DNA from: Thermoanaerobacter sp. A7A
Lineage (GTDB): Bacteria > Bacillota > Thermoanaerobacteria > Thermoanaerobacterales > Thermoanaerobacteraceae
Direction: 5' to 3'
DNA: 46,319 nucleotides
NCBI RefSeq assembly: GCF_000445185.1
Contig: NZ_AVAF01000045.1
Span: 1 to 46,319 of the forward strand
In this document: positions 10,078 to 18,146 of the stretch, piece after piece
Position numbering within the stretch: position 1 is the first letter of the stretch
Layout: each line of letters opens with the position of its first letter
Notes under the pieces: model-generated
Database searches by the model: none
The model's input: only the letters and a program-made list of their open reading frames with translations
What the model was told of the DNA's origin: nothing
Translations under genes and position numbers: made by a program

Positions 10078-11868
10078 TTATTTTTTGTATATTGCGCCAA
10101 ATGGACATTTTTCAATACATGTGCCGCACTTGATACATTTGTCTTGGTCAATTACATAAGGCTCTTTTGTCTTTCCAGAAATTGCATTGACAGGGCAATT
10201 TTTAGCGCAAATTCCACAGCCTTTACACTTATCTGGGGCAATATAAAATCTTAAGAGGGCTTGGCATACACCAGCTGGGCATCTTTTTTCTTTTATATGC
10301 GCCTCATATTCATCTCTAAAATATCTAATTGTAGATAAAACCGGATTTGGCGCTGTCTGTCCAAGTCCACATAAAGCTGTAGCCTTAATGGTTTTAGCAA
10401 GTTCTTCTAATCTTTCAATGTCTCCTTCCTCACCTTTACCAGAAGTTATCTTATCTAAAACTTCCAACATCCTTCTTGTGCCAATCCTACAAGGTGCACA
10501 TTTACCACAGGACTCATCAACTGTAAACTCAAGGAAAAATTTTGCAACATTGACCATACAGGTGTCTTCGTCCATTACAACAAGTCCACCTGACCCCATC
10601 ATAGAACCTACATTTATTAAAGAATCGTAATCGATTGGTGTATCTAAATGCTCTGCAGGAATACATCCACCTGAAGGTCCTCCAGTTTGAGCAGCTTTAA
10701 ATTTCTTTCCGTTAGGTATTCCTCCACCTATTTCGTAGATAATTTCTCTTAAAGTAGTTCCCATTGGAACTTCAATAAGACCTGTGTTGTTTACTTTACC
10801 AGTTAAGGCAAAAACTTTTGTCCCTTTTGATTTTTCTGTACCTATGCTTGAAAACCACTCAGCACCATTTAAAATAATTGGTGGAATATTAGCAAATGTC
10901 TCTACATTATTTATAATTGTTGGTTTATCCCATACACCTTTTACAGCAGGAAATGGAGGTCTTGGTCTTGGTTCTCCTCTTCTTCCCATTACTGAATTTA
11001 AAAGTGCAGTCTCTTCTCCACAGACAAAAGCACCTGCTCCTAATCTTATCTCAATGTCAAAATCAAAACCTGTCCCAAATATGTCTTTCCCTAAAAGACC
11101 ATATTCTCTTGCCTGTTCAATAGCAATTTTAAGCCTTTTTACTGCCAAAGGATATTCTGCCCTTACATAAATATATCCATGGTTTGCTCCAATTGCGTAT
11201 CCTGCTATTGCCATTGCCTCTAAAACACTGTGAGGGTCTCCTTCCAATATGCTTCTATCCATAAAAGCACCAGGGTCACCTTCATCGGCGTTGCAGACTA
11301 CATACTTAGGAGTTTCTTTCTGGTTGTAAGCAAATTCCCATTTTACACCTGTTGGGAATCCTCCACCACCTCTACCCCTTAGCCCGGATTTCTTTACCTC
11401 GTCAATAACCTCTTTAGGAGTCATTTGAGTAAGAACCTTTGCTAACGCCTTATATCCGTCAAAAGCAATTGCTTCTCTTATATCTTCAGGATTGATAATA
11501 CCGCAGTTTCTAAGGGCAATCCTCTTTTGTTTCCTAAAGAAAGGAGTTTCTTCCAATGGCTTTATTTCTCTTTCTGTCACGCTTTCCCCATAGAGATATT
11601 TCTTAACAGGTCTTCCTTTTAGCAAGTGCTCTTCTACAATTTCAGGAACATAGTCAGGTTTAACTCTGCTATAAAAAACTCCTTCAGGATACACTACAAC
11701 AACTGGTCCTAATTCGCAAAGGCCAAAACACCCTGTCCTAACAACTAATACTTCCTTATCTAAACCAGCTTTTTTTATTTCCTCCGTAAAACGCTCTGCT
11801 ACTTTATCAGAATCTGAAGATGTACATCCGGTACCACCGCATACCATTACGTGTGACCTATAAAGCAT
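10078..11868 (-). CDS. hydB: NuoF-like flavoprotein subunit of bifurcating hydrogenase
   Basis: A 596-residue diaphorase subunit. It has an N-terminal thioredoxin-like [2Fe-2S] domain (CGGTGC and CFGLC), a central NuoF domain with the NADH/FMN glycine-rich motifs ([26 protein letters not shown] segment) and a [4Fe-4S] site ([12 protein letters not shown]), then two C-terminal ferredoxin motifs ([24 protein letters not shown]). HydB binds NAD(H) and FMN and is the proposed bifurcating flavin site. Strong GGAGGGG site before the ATG. Upstream hydD ends 15 nt before. Confidence 0.97.
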   Translation of the reverse strand: MLYRSHVMVCGGTGCTSSDSDKVAERFTEEIKKAGLDKEVLVVRTGCFGLCELGPVVVVYPEGVFYSRVKPDYVPEIVEEHLLKGRPVKKYLYGESVTEREIKPLEETPFFRKQKRIALRNCGIINPEDIREAIAFDGYKALAKVLTQMTPKEVIDEVKKSGLRGRGGGGFPTGVKWEFAYNQKETPKYVVCNADEGDPGAFMDRSILEGDPHSVLEAMAIAGYAIGANHGYIYVRAEYPLAVKRLKIAIEQAREYGLLGKDIFGTGFDFDIEIRLGAGAFVCGEETALLNSVMGRRGEPRPRPPFPAVKGVWDKPTIINNVETFANIPPIILNGAEWFSSIGTEKSKGTKVFALTGKVNNTGLIEVPMGTTLREIIYEIGGGIPNGKKFKAAQTGGPSGGCIPAEHLDTPIDYDSLINVGSMMGSGGLVVMDEDTCMVNVAKFFLEFTVDESCGKCAPCRIGTRRMLEVLDKITSGKGEEGDIERLEELAKTIKATALCGLGQTAPNPVLSTIRYFRDEYEAHIKEKRCPAGVCQALLRFYIAPDKCKGCGICAKNCPVNAISGKTKEPYVIDQDKCIKCGTCIEKCPFGAIYKK

Positions 11869-11883
11869 GCTATTTCCCCTCCT

Positions 11884-12249
11884 CTATTCGTAATTTTCAA
11901 TAGTCCATTCTCTGATTGGATGGCCATTTATAACATGTTCAACAACTATTTGCCTTGCCTTTTTCTCATCAACCTTTACGTAGGTGACTTTTTCTTGTCC
12001 TGGAACATAAACATCTACAATAGGTTCTAATTTACACATACCTATACAACCAGTCTCTGTGACAATTACATCAGTCACATTCCTCTTACTGAGTTCATCT
12101 AATATCGCCATCATGACAGGCCTTGCTCCTGCTGCAATACCACAAGTAGCCATTCCAACAGCAATTCTTATACCTGACCTGTCTTTTCTCAAATTTATTT
12201 TCTCTAAAGTTTCTTTCCTGATTCTTTCCAATTCCTCTATAGATTTCAT
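11884..12249 (-). CDS. hydD: HydD, thioredoxin-like ferredoxin-fold accessory subunit
   Basis: A 121-residue thioredoxin-like [2Fe-2S] ferredoxin-fold protein, related to the N-terminus of HydB. The C-terminal Cys pair is present (TGCIGMC), but the N-terminal pair has only one Cys (MATCGIAAGARP; HydB has CGGTGC at this point), so one of four cluster ligands is absent. A HydD of this kind is encoded in the Acetobacterium woodii hydCEDBA operon and is thought not to carry a cluster. It is 2 nt after hydE and 15 nt before hydB. Its role in the complex is unknown; structural or assembly function is my inference. Confidence 0.88.
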   Translation of the reverse strand: MKSIEELERIRKETLEKINLRKDRSGIRIAVGMATCGIAAGARPVMMAILDELSKRNVTDVIVTETGCIGMCKLEPIVDVYVPGQEKVTYVKVDEKKARQIVVEHVINGHPIREWTIENYE

Positions 12250-12251
12250 TG

Positions 12252-12797
12252 TTACACCTCCATATCACCTTTCATATTCTCTTCCACATATTCCCTTATC
12301 CAATTTAATACCTTAATATCATTTAAACTGACTTCTTTTAGCACTTTTCTGAGTTCTTTAGTATCAAGCAAAAACTCATAGCCATCTTTGCTATATTTGT
12401 ATACAATATCCAAGTCCGGCGCAGATAATATCAGCGACACAATTGTTGAAGCCATATCTCCTATTGGAACAAGGTCTATACTTGAAAGCTTAAAAATACC
12501 TATTATTTTTGTTCCTTTTCCTTCTACAGAAAAAATCTCAAAGTTTCCTTCACACAGCTGGGCAAGCTCCTTAAAGAGCGGAATTCCAAGCCCTACTTTT
12601 CTCTCCTTTCTTGTGGTTATAAAAGGGTCTGTGACTTTTTTTAATAATTCCTCACTCATTCCACATCCATCATCTTCTATAGAGACTTTAAGCATATCTT
12701 TTGAAGTATCTATATTTATTTCAATATAAATATTTTTTGCTCCCGCTCTTATGCTATTTTGTGACAAATCTAATATATAAAGAGCTAATTCTTTCAT
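12252..12797 (-). CDS. hydE: HydE, HATPase-domain protein of the hydrogenase operon
   Basis: A stand-alone GHKL ATPase domain of about 181 residues. The N box (LSQNSIRAGA), G1 (DDGCGM) and G2 (GLGIPLF) are visible, but there is no sensor or phospho-acceptor His domain. The gene occupies the same place as hydE in the A. woodii hydCEDBA operon, so it is conserved, but its function is unknown. The ATG at 12797 gives the family-typical MKELALYILDLSQNS; a TTG at 12818 would overlap hydC. The hydrogenase maturase also called HydE is an unrelated radical SAM protein. Confidence 0.85.
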   Translation of the reverse strand: MKELALYILDLSQNSIRAGAKNIYIEINIDTSKDMLKVSIEDDGCGMSEELLKKVTDPFITTRKERKVGLGIPLFKELAQLCEGNFEIFSVEGKGTKIIGIFKLSSIDLVPIGDMASTIVSLILSAPDLDIVYKYSKDGYEFLLDTKELRKVLKEVSLNDIKVLNWIREYVEENMKGDMEV

Positions 12798-12810
12798 AAC
12801 AATCAAACTC

Positions 12811-13293
12811 TTACTCAAATTTACTCAATATTTCATCAACATCATCAGGAGTTAATCTTCCAAAAACTTCACCATTTATCATCATAACAGGAGCCAATCC
12901 GCAAGCTCCAAGGCATCTAGTAGGTTCTAAAGAAAATTTCCCATCTGGAGTTGTTTCACCTACTTGAATTCCCAATTTCTCTTTTATTTTTTCCAGCACC
13001 ATTGCAGCTCCTCTTACATAACAAGCTGTTCCCATACACAAATTGATCTTGTATTTACCCGAAGGCTTTAAAGTAAACCTTGAATAAAAAGTAGCTATTC
13101 CAAATATTTCTGTCAAAGGCACATTCATTTCTTTTGAAATATAAAGTTGAACTTCAATAGGAAGATATCCAAAAATTTCTTGAGCCTCATTCATAATTGC
13201 AATCAAAGAGCCAGGGATATTTTTTAATTCCTCCAAAGCCTTTTTAAACCTCTCTACTTTCTCTTCACCGAATTTTCGGCATAAGGTCTCCAT
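12811..13293 (-). CDS. hydC: NuoE-like [2Fe-2S] subunit of bifurcating hydrogenase
   Basis: A 160-residue NuoE-family protein: an N-terminal helical bundle (IAIMNEAQEIFGYLP) and a thioredoxin-like [2Fe-2S] domain with all four ligands (CMGTAC and CLGAC). It relays electrons between HydB and the rest of the complex. First gene of hydCEDBA; GGAGGG precedes the ATG. It lies behind a TATAAT promoter overlapped by a Rex-like palindrome (see site entries), fitting NADH-responsive control. Confidence 0.96.
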   Translation of the reverse strand: METLCRKFGEEKVERFKKALEELKNIPGSLIAIMNEAQEIFGYLPIEVQLYISKEMNVPLTEIFGIATFYSRFTLKPSGKYKINLCMGTACYVRGAAMVLEKIKEKLGIQVGETTPDGKFSLEPTRCLGACGLAPVMMINGEVFGRLTPDDVDEILSKFE

Positions 13294-13367
13294 TTATTTC
13301 CCTCCTTGTGAATTAAAAATTTCATGTTCCAAGCTCTAAGTAAACTTTGTATTCAATGTTCGTCAAT

Positions 13368-13396
13368 ATTATATCATATATTTATTAAATTTTTAA
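13368..13396 (-). promoter_or_regulatory. Predicted promoter of hydCEDBA
   Basis: A perfect TATAAT at 13368-13373 stands 17 bp from a TTAAAA at 13391-13396 (4/6 match to the -35 consensus). The start point would be near 13361, leaving a leader of about 68 nt before hydC. Confidence 0.65.
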
Positions 13397-13399
13397 TAA
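13382..13399. promoter_or_regulatory. Rex-like operator overlapping the hyd promoter
   Basis: The 18-bp inverted repeat TTATTAA-N4-TTAATAA matches the Rex consensus TTGTTAA-N4-TTAACAA except for one symmetric substitution per arm. It overlaps the -35 box and spacer, a repressing position. Rex senses the NADH/NAD ratio and controls fermentation and hydrogenase genes in clostridia (family knowledge); binding here is inferred. Confidence 0.55.
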
Positions 13400-13461
13400 G
13401 CTTTTATAAAAAAATTTTTATTTTCTGATAATCCCAACTAATTTAGTAGAATTACAAAAAC

Positions 13462-14169
13462 TCAATAACCGCAAAGCCAGTCTACAACACTTTTTAATTC
13501 TGACTTACACAGTAAGAATTCCTCTCTTTCAGAAATATCTCCTAAATAATGGGCATCTGACGACCTTATAATTTTATATTTTCTATATTCAGGATATGAG
13601 TGTAAAAAATTTTCTGTCACAATACCTTTTGATATCTCAATTGTTGTTAAATTTTTAATATTAGGGATAAATCCAAGATTTGATACAATACTATAGGCAG
13701 GCCGATCCACATGGGCAGGGACCGCTACCCCCTTGCCCTCCATGTATTCAAAAATTTCATTAATGCTCAAATTTGATGAAATTAACAATGAGTAATCTAT
13801 CTCTTCTATAACATTATCTTCTTCATCCATCACAAATTGATTCCCAAAGATTGTTTTTTGATTTTTAATTTTTATCAAATTCTTGTTAATAATTTCACTA
13901 AATTTTACACATTCATCTACTGAATAAAAATAACAAAGTATGTGAACCTCTTCTCTTGTCTGTACCTCTATACCAGGCACTACTATTAAGCCTTTTTTTA
14001 ATCCAAGATTATACACAGCTTTCACATTTCTAGCACTGTTATGGTCTGTTATACCTATCACATCAAGTCCTTTTATGAGAGCCATATTGATAATATTGTT
14101 AGGAGTCATTTCATCTGAAGCACAAGGAGATAAAGCTGTATGAATATGCAAATCATAGTAAAGCATCAT
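13462..14169 (-). CDS. PHP-domain metal-dependent phosphoesterase
   Basis: A 235-residue PHP protein. The metal-binding segments are DLHIHTALSPC (N-terminus), GITDHNSARN (about 40), a PGIEVQTREEVHIL region (about 65-77), an HVDRP (about 160) and SDAHYLGDISE near the C-terminus. PHP domains hydrolyse phosphate esters with two or three metal ions. The substrate is unknown. The ATG at 14169 overlaps the stop of the preceding DRTGG gene (ATGATG), so they are translationally coupled, and the gene ends the sensory-hydrogenase operon. A role in a nucleotide or second-messenger output is only inference. Confidence 0.9.
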   Translation of the reverse strand: MMLYYDLHIHTALSPCASDEMTPNNIINMALIKGLDVIGITDHNSARNVKAVYNLGLKKGLIVVPGIEVQTREEVHILCYFYSVDECVKFSEIINKNLIKIKNQKTIFGNQFVMDEEDNVIEEIDYSLLISSNLSINEIFEYMEGKGVAVPAHVDRPAYSIVSNLGFIPNIKNLTTIEISKGIVTENFLHSYPEYRKYKIIRSSDAHYLGDISEREEFLLCKSELKSVVDWLCGY

Positions 14170-14501
14170 TTCATCATCTCGTACAAAGTTATTGCTGCTT
14201 CATAAGAAGTCCCTGTAAAACTTAATATAGGGATGCCTTCCTCATCAGCCTTTTTCTTAGCTTCTTCATCTAATTTCGCATCTTCAGGAATTATTATGCA
14301 ACTTATTTCGGCCAGCAAAGCTACTGCTACGATATTTACATGAGTTTGAATTGTTATCCAGGCGCTCTTAGCTTTTGCATGGGCCATAACCCAACTTAAA
14401 AGGTCGCATATATACACCCCTTCAATTTCTTTGTCAATTCCGTTGTCACCCGCAACTAATCTAAATCCTTTCTCAACAAGCTCCACTACTTTTATCCTCA
14501 T
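14166..14501 (-). CDS. DRTGG-domain protein (second copy)
   Basis: A 111-residue protein consisting of one DRTGG-type domain, the regulatory alpha/beta fold found next to CBS domains and in some phosphotransacetylases. The GVYICDLLSWVMAHAKAKSAWITIQTHVNIVAVALLAEISCIIIPE stretch is family-like; only short pieces are listed here: DLLSWVMAH and GIPILSFTGTSYEAA. It likely binds a small ligand or nucleotide, unproven. It overlaps the PHP gene and follows the sensory hydrogenase by 6 nt. A divergent paralogue lies at 16245-16598 in the same operon. Confidence 0.82.
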   Translation of the reverse strand: MRIKVVELVEKGFRLVAGDNGIDKEIEGVYICDLLSWVMAHAKAKSAWITIQTHVNIVAVALLAEISCIIIPEDAKLDEEAKKKADEEGIPILSFTGTSYEAAITLYEMMK

Positions 14502-14507
14502 AACATT

Positions 14508-15815
14508 TCACTCCTTTCCCTCACTTAAAACTGGAGGAATTTTACCTGCCAGATCATTTAATTCTTGAGCCAAATTTTTTATTTTGTCTTTTAATATAAA
14601 AATGCAATCATACTCAGTAGCATAGCCTTTCATTATATCTTCTGCCAATGCCCTACAAGTAGGTGAACCACAAGAACCACAGTCAAGTCCTGGTAAGGCT
14701 TTGTATTGGGTGTCTATTTGTTTCATCATTTCAAGTGCTTTTGAAATGTCTTTGTCCAACTTCATAACTTCACTTTTTTCTATTTTCTTTTTCCATTTCA
14801 CCTCTCCAAAATCAATCTCTTTCTCATCAAACAAAGGCTCTTCTCTTTTAGGAAGTTTTTCTGTCAGTTTTCTTATTCTATTTTTGGCCACAAAATTATT
14901 TTCAACAGCTAAAGGTCCACCAATACACCCACCGATACATGCAAGACCTTCAAAAAAGTCTAAATCGTTCAATTTTCCTAATTCAATCTCTTCTAAGACA
15001 TCTCCAACATTGTGTATCCCGTCTACATAAATACTATTTTCTGTAAAAGTGCCAAAAGCTTCTCCACCAGAGTTTGCCCATCCAACACCTATCATAGAAG
15101 CTTTGCTTAAATCTCTGACAACAGTAGTCTTAGCTTTTTCAATGATTAGGCCATATATTTCTTTCATAGAAAAAACCCCATCAATTTTGGATTTTTCTAT
15201 ACCAATAGGATTTTTCACACTTGTCACTTTTGCAGCACAGGGGGAAATGAAAAAAACTCCTATTTCCTCTTGCTTCAGTCCCGTCTTTTTAATTGCTTCC
15301 TTTTTTGCTAATATTGCCGCAGTATCCATAGGAGAACATATATCCAATAAATTATCAATCAAAGAGGGAAATTTGATTTGTACGAATCGCACAACAGCGG
15401 GGCAAGCAGAAGATATAACTGGCTTTTTTAAATTTCCTTTTGCCAATGCTTCCCGCGTAAATTTAGAAACAATTTCAGCAGCATATGCCACTTCAAAAAC
15501 TTCATCAAAGCCTATATCCAGCAATGCACTCAATATTTGATTAATAGTTAAATCCCTAAATTGTCCATATAAAGAAGGAGCAGGAAGTGCAATCTTGTAC
15601 TTAAAATTTTTCATCGTATCCAAACTATCAGTTACCGCCAATTTAGCATGATATGGGCACACACGTATACATTCACCACAATCTATGCACCTTTCATTTA
15701 TAATCATTGCTTTCCCATCTCTTACCCTTATTGCCTCCGTAGGACATCTTTTTATGCAATTAGTACACCCTCTACATCTATCCTTATCTAATGTAACAGA
15801 GTGAAAATATGACAT
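14508..15815 (-). CDS. Group D putative sensory [FeFe] hydrogenase (HydS)
   Basis: A 435-residue [FeFe] hydrogenase-like protein. Two N-terminal [4Fe-4S] sites (Cys14/17/20/24 and Cys43/46/49/53) precede the H-cluster domain. L1 is SSACP, so the proton-relay Cys is Ala137 while the ligand Cys138 stays; L2 is SPCAAK; L3 is ACIGGCIGG. The C-terminus (about 385-412) adds an ACS-type cluster motif, CGSCGSPTC. A group D enzyme from Thermoanaerobacter mathranii with this layout has been characterised as slow and putatively sensory. It has no PAS or kinase domain, so any signal must go to partners; the flanking HATPase, DRTGG and PHP genes are candidates. Confidence 0.93.
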   Translation of the reverse strand: MSYFHSVTLDKDRCRGCTNCIKRCPTEAIRVRDGKAMIINERCIDCGECIRVCPYHAKLAVTDSLDTMKNFKYKIALPAPSLYGQFRDLTINQILSALLDIGFDEVFEVAYAAEIVSKFTREALAKGNLKKPVISSACPAVVRFVQIKFPSLIDNLLDICSPMDTAAILAKKEAIKKTGLKQEEIGVFFISPCAAKVTSVKNPIGIEKSKIDGVFSMKEIYGLIIEKAKTTVVRDLSKASMIGVGWANSGGEAFGTFTENSIYVDGIHNVGDVLEEIELGKLNDLDFFEGLACIGGCIGGPLAVENNFVAKNRIRKLTEKLPKREEPLFDEKEIDFGEVKWKKKIEKSEVMKLDKDISKALEMMKQIDTQYKALPGLDCGSCGSPTCRALAEDIMKGYATEYDCIFILKDKIKNLAQELNDLAGKIPPVLSEGKE

Positions 15816-15823
15816 TTTATCAC

Positions 15824-16243
15824 CTACTTAAATAAAATTTCCATTACCACAGTTGTCCCATTTTTACTGCTTTTTATATCCATAAAATCAGAATTTTCCT
15901 TCATATTAGGAAGTCCCATGCCGGCTCCAAATCCCATTTCCCTTATCTCTTCAGGAGCAGTAGAATATCCTTCTTTCATGGCAAGTTCAATGTCTTCTAT
16001 TCCAGGACCTGTGTCTTCTGCAGTTATGCGTATTTTATCGCCAAAAATTTCTATTTCCATGTGACCTCCATAAGAATGAATTATTATATTCATCTCTGCT
16101 TCATAACAAGCTATGCAACTTCTCCTTACAACATCTGGATTTAAGGAAAGCTGTTTTAATACTGATCTCAAATTGCTGGAAACCTCTCCTGCAGAATCAA
16201 AATCTCTCGCTTTAACATCAAAATCTAAACTATAAAGTACCAT
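15824..16243 (-). CDS. Anti-sigma/serine kinase-type HATPase protein
   Basis: A protein of about 139 residues with an RsbW/SpoIIAB-type GHKL ATPase fold: N box (CYEAEMNIIIHSYGG), G1 (AEDTGPGIED) and a GFGAGMGLPNMKENSD lid. It lacks a His-kinase dimerisation domain. RsbW-like proteins bind sigma or anti-anti-sigma partners; what this one binds is unknown. I chose ATG 16243 because reading from further upstream overlaps the preceding gene out of frame; GTG at 16252 is an alternative. It sits 8 nt before the sensory hydrogenase start, which supports a functional pair. Confidence 0.82.
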   Translation of the reverse strand: MVLYSLDFDVKARDFDSAGEVSSNLRSVLKQLSLNPDVVRRSCIACYEAEMNIIIHSYGGHMEIEIFGDKIRITAEDTGPGIEDIELAMKEGYSTAPEEIREMGFGAGMGLPNMKENSDFMDIKSSKNGTTVVMEILFK

Positions 16244-16244
16244 T

Positions 16245-16598
16245 TCATTCACCACTTCTACAAGTAAGCCCATTAGAATACAAAAGGCCACAGGCAATAT
16301 AAAGAGGATATTTTGTCTTCATTATCACAAGTCCTGCTTTTTTAGCAAGTTCCAATATTTCCTCTCCCGGAGTCTTACCTCTTACAAACACTATACATTT
16401 AATATCTCCCACTACTTCTGCAGTCCTTATAACTTGGACATTAGTAAGCCCTGTCAAAAGCACAGCCTTTTCGTCACGAGATGCCAAAACATCACTCATC
16501 AAGTCTGCACCACAAGCAGTAAATACTTCTTCTTCTAATTTTTCTTCTCCCACCATAACTTCTGCATTTAAAATTTCTTTTACCTCTTTTAATTTCAT
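16245..16598 (-). CDS. DRTGG-domain protein (first copy)
   Basis: A 117-residue single DRTGG-type domain (MKLKEVKEILNAEVMVGEE; ACGADLMSDVLA; VLLTGLTNVQVIRTAEV). Probably a small-ligand sensor or partner protein; not demonstrated. It is a paralogue of the protein at 14166-14501, and the two bracket the HATPase and hydrogenase genes. The stop codon overlaps the start region of the HATPase gene, so translation is likely coupled. GGGGTG lies upstream of the ATG. Confidence 0.83.
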   Translation of the reverse strand: MKLKEVKEILNAEVMVGEEKLEEEVFTACGADLMSDVLASRDEKAVLLTGLTNVQVIRTAEVVGDIKCIVFVRGKTPGEEILELAKKAGLVIMKTKYPLYIACGLLYSNGLTCRSGE

Positions 16599-16612
16599 AC
16601 CTTAACACCCCA

Positions 16613-17404
16613 TTATTGGTTTTGCATAACAATTGTTTTTAAAAAAGTATTATATTCTTCACAAGATTGCCATAAACTTTCTTGCAATAAACTAAAGGTA
16701 TTTCCATCTTCTAAAGCAGCCGATATTTCAATTTTTTTAATATCATTTGTTATTTTATCGACAATCTCTATCGTCTTTTGTATTAGTATTGTCACTTCTT
16801 TTTTTTCAAAATCCTCCTTACTATTTTTAAAACTATCCACTTTTCTCTTTAATTCTTCTAATTCTTGTTTTTCTAATTTGTCATTAGAAGCTTTATAAGA
16901 AAGAGCCGACATATAATCAAAAATTTGTTGAAAATCTTGTAATTTGCTTGTAAAAACATCCATTTCTGATGTTAATTTCTTGTCATATGCAATTTTTATA
17001 GAAGGCCCTTTTTTTACATATACTTCACTGGAAATACCTTGAGACTTTAAGGAAGAAGAAAATAAAGCAGCTTGTTCTCTATCTAAAAATATTCCACCTA
17101 TTAACAAATATTTGTCAGAATCTTTACTAACAAAAGAATAAACTCCCTTCATCTTCATTAAATCATCCTGATACTTTGCAGTCTCAAAATCTGAATAGCT
17201 ACCTAAAACAACTTCAAACAAGTCAATTCCTTTAACAACCATCTCTTCAAAATTATCACTGTCATTTGTTTTTGAAATGTTAGGTTCTACAATATCTTTT
17301 GAAATAAAATAACCTGCTAAAAGAGAAACTAGAGGAATTATTAATACAACAATTAAAACCTCCAGCATTCTTTCGTTTTTCATTTCTTTATCAACCCTTA
17401 CCAT
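16613..17404 (-). CDS. SPOR-domain membrane protein
   Basis: About 256-263 residues. One membrane helix (about 14-33, LEVLIVVLIIPLVSLLAGYF) precedes a SPOR-like repeat (about 62-125: LFEVVLGSYSDFETAKYQ, YLLIGGIFLDREQAALF, GISSEVYVKKG), then an E/K-rich helical C-terminus with probable coiled coil. SPOR domains bind denuded peptidoglycan, so the protein probably reaches the wall. It is 14 nt upstream of the DRTGG gene and may open that operon, although its function is different. The start is uncertain: ATG 17404 has no clear ribosome site; ATG 17383 is an alternative with AAGGG upstream. Confidence 0.75.
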   Translation of the reverse strand: MVRVDKEMKNERMLEVLIVVLIIPLVSLLAGYFISKDIVEPNISKTNDSDNFEEMVVKGIDLFEVVLGSYSDFETAKYQDDLMKMKGVYSFVSKDSDKYLLIGGIFLDREQAALFSSSLKSQGISSEVYVKKGPSIKIAYDKKLTSEMDVFTSKLQDFQQIFDYMSALSYKASNDKLEKQELEELKRKVDSFKNSKEDFEKKEVTILIQKTIEIVDKITNDIKKIEISAALEDGNTFSLLQESLWQSCEEYNTFLKTIVMQNQ

Positions 17405-17435
17405 AAATCTTTATACGATAAATCTTTACACTTAT

Positions 17436-17441
17436 ATTATA
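17436..17441 (-). promoter_or_regulatory. Candidate -10 box of the SPOR/sensory-hydrogenase operon
   Basis: A perfect TATAAT on the minus strand, about 30 nt before the SPOR-protein start. No convincing -35 box is found 17 bp upstream, so confidence is limited. Confidence 0.4.
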
Positions 17442-17557
17442 CTATACTTCCTTAAAAAATCCTTTAAAAATTTTAATAGGACTTTTTTACTAATTTGCAC
17501 TTTTAAAAGAGGTTTTAGAAGAATTTTGTCGAATTATATATTATAGGAGGGATTGAA

Positions 17558-18118
17558 TTGACAAATATTGTAAATCAAATAATTGAAAATAAATTTCGCG
17601 AAATTCAAAGCAGACTCCCTGCTAATATAAAAATATTTAACACTGATAAACCTTTTGCTGAAGTTTTAAACAATGCTATAGAAAATCAACAATACAATTC
17701 AGGAAATGTGAGTAATAATGCGCCATCAAAAAATACAAATTTACAACAAATTGAAGATTTAATACAACGGGCCAGTCAAAAATATAATGTAGATGCAAAT
17801 CTCATCAGAGCGGTCATCAAAGCAGAGTCTAATTTTAATCCATTCGCAGTTTCTTCTGCAGGAGCGATGGGACTTATGCAGCTTATGCCTTCAACTGCAA
17901 AGGAATTAAATGTATCCAATCCTTTTGACCCTTCTCAAAATATAGATGGAGGAGTAAGATACCTAAAAAATTTGTTAGACACTTACCATGACATAAGATT
18001 AGCATTAGCTGCATATAATGCTGGTCCTCAATCAGTAGAAAAATATCAAGGTATTCCCCCTTACCAAGAAACTATAAATTATATAAACAAAATTTTAAAT
18101 GACTTATATAATAAATAA
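17558..18118 (+). CDS. SLT-type lytic transglycosylase
   Basis: A 186-residue protein. A low-complexity N-terminal part without a recognisable signal peptide is followed by a transglycosylase SLT domain (about 75-180) with the catalytic Glu in IKAESNF, the [12 protein letters not shown] motif, GGVRYL and ALAAYNAGP. It cleaves the MurNAc-GlcNAc bond to leave 1,6-anhydro ends. The TTG start is set by AGGAGGG seven nt upstream. It is divergent from the SPOR gene. The absence of a signal peptide resembles flagellum- or secretion-system-associated enzymes; the export route is not visible here. Confidence 0.88.
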   Translation: MTNIVNQIIENKFREIQSRLPANIKIFNTDKPFAEVLNNAIENQQYNSGNVSNNAPSKNTNLQQIEDLIQRASQKYNVDANLIRAVIKAESNFNPFAVSSAGAMGLMQLMPSTAKELNVSNPFDPSQNIDGGVRYLKNLLDTYHDIRLALAAYNAGPQSVEKYQGIPPYQETINYINKILNDLYNK

Positions 18119-18120
18119 TA

Positions 18121-18146
18121 AAGGAGCCAAAAAGGCTCCCTTATTT
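18121..18146. terminator. Bidirectional terminator between transglycosylase and typA
   Basis: An AAGGAGCC / GGCTCC(C)TT hairpin with an A-rich 5-nt loop lies between the two convergent stop codons, with T-rich sequence on the plus side. Confidence 0.75.
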
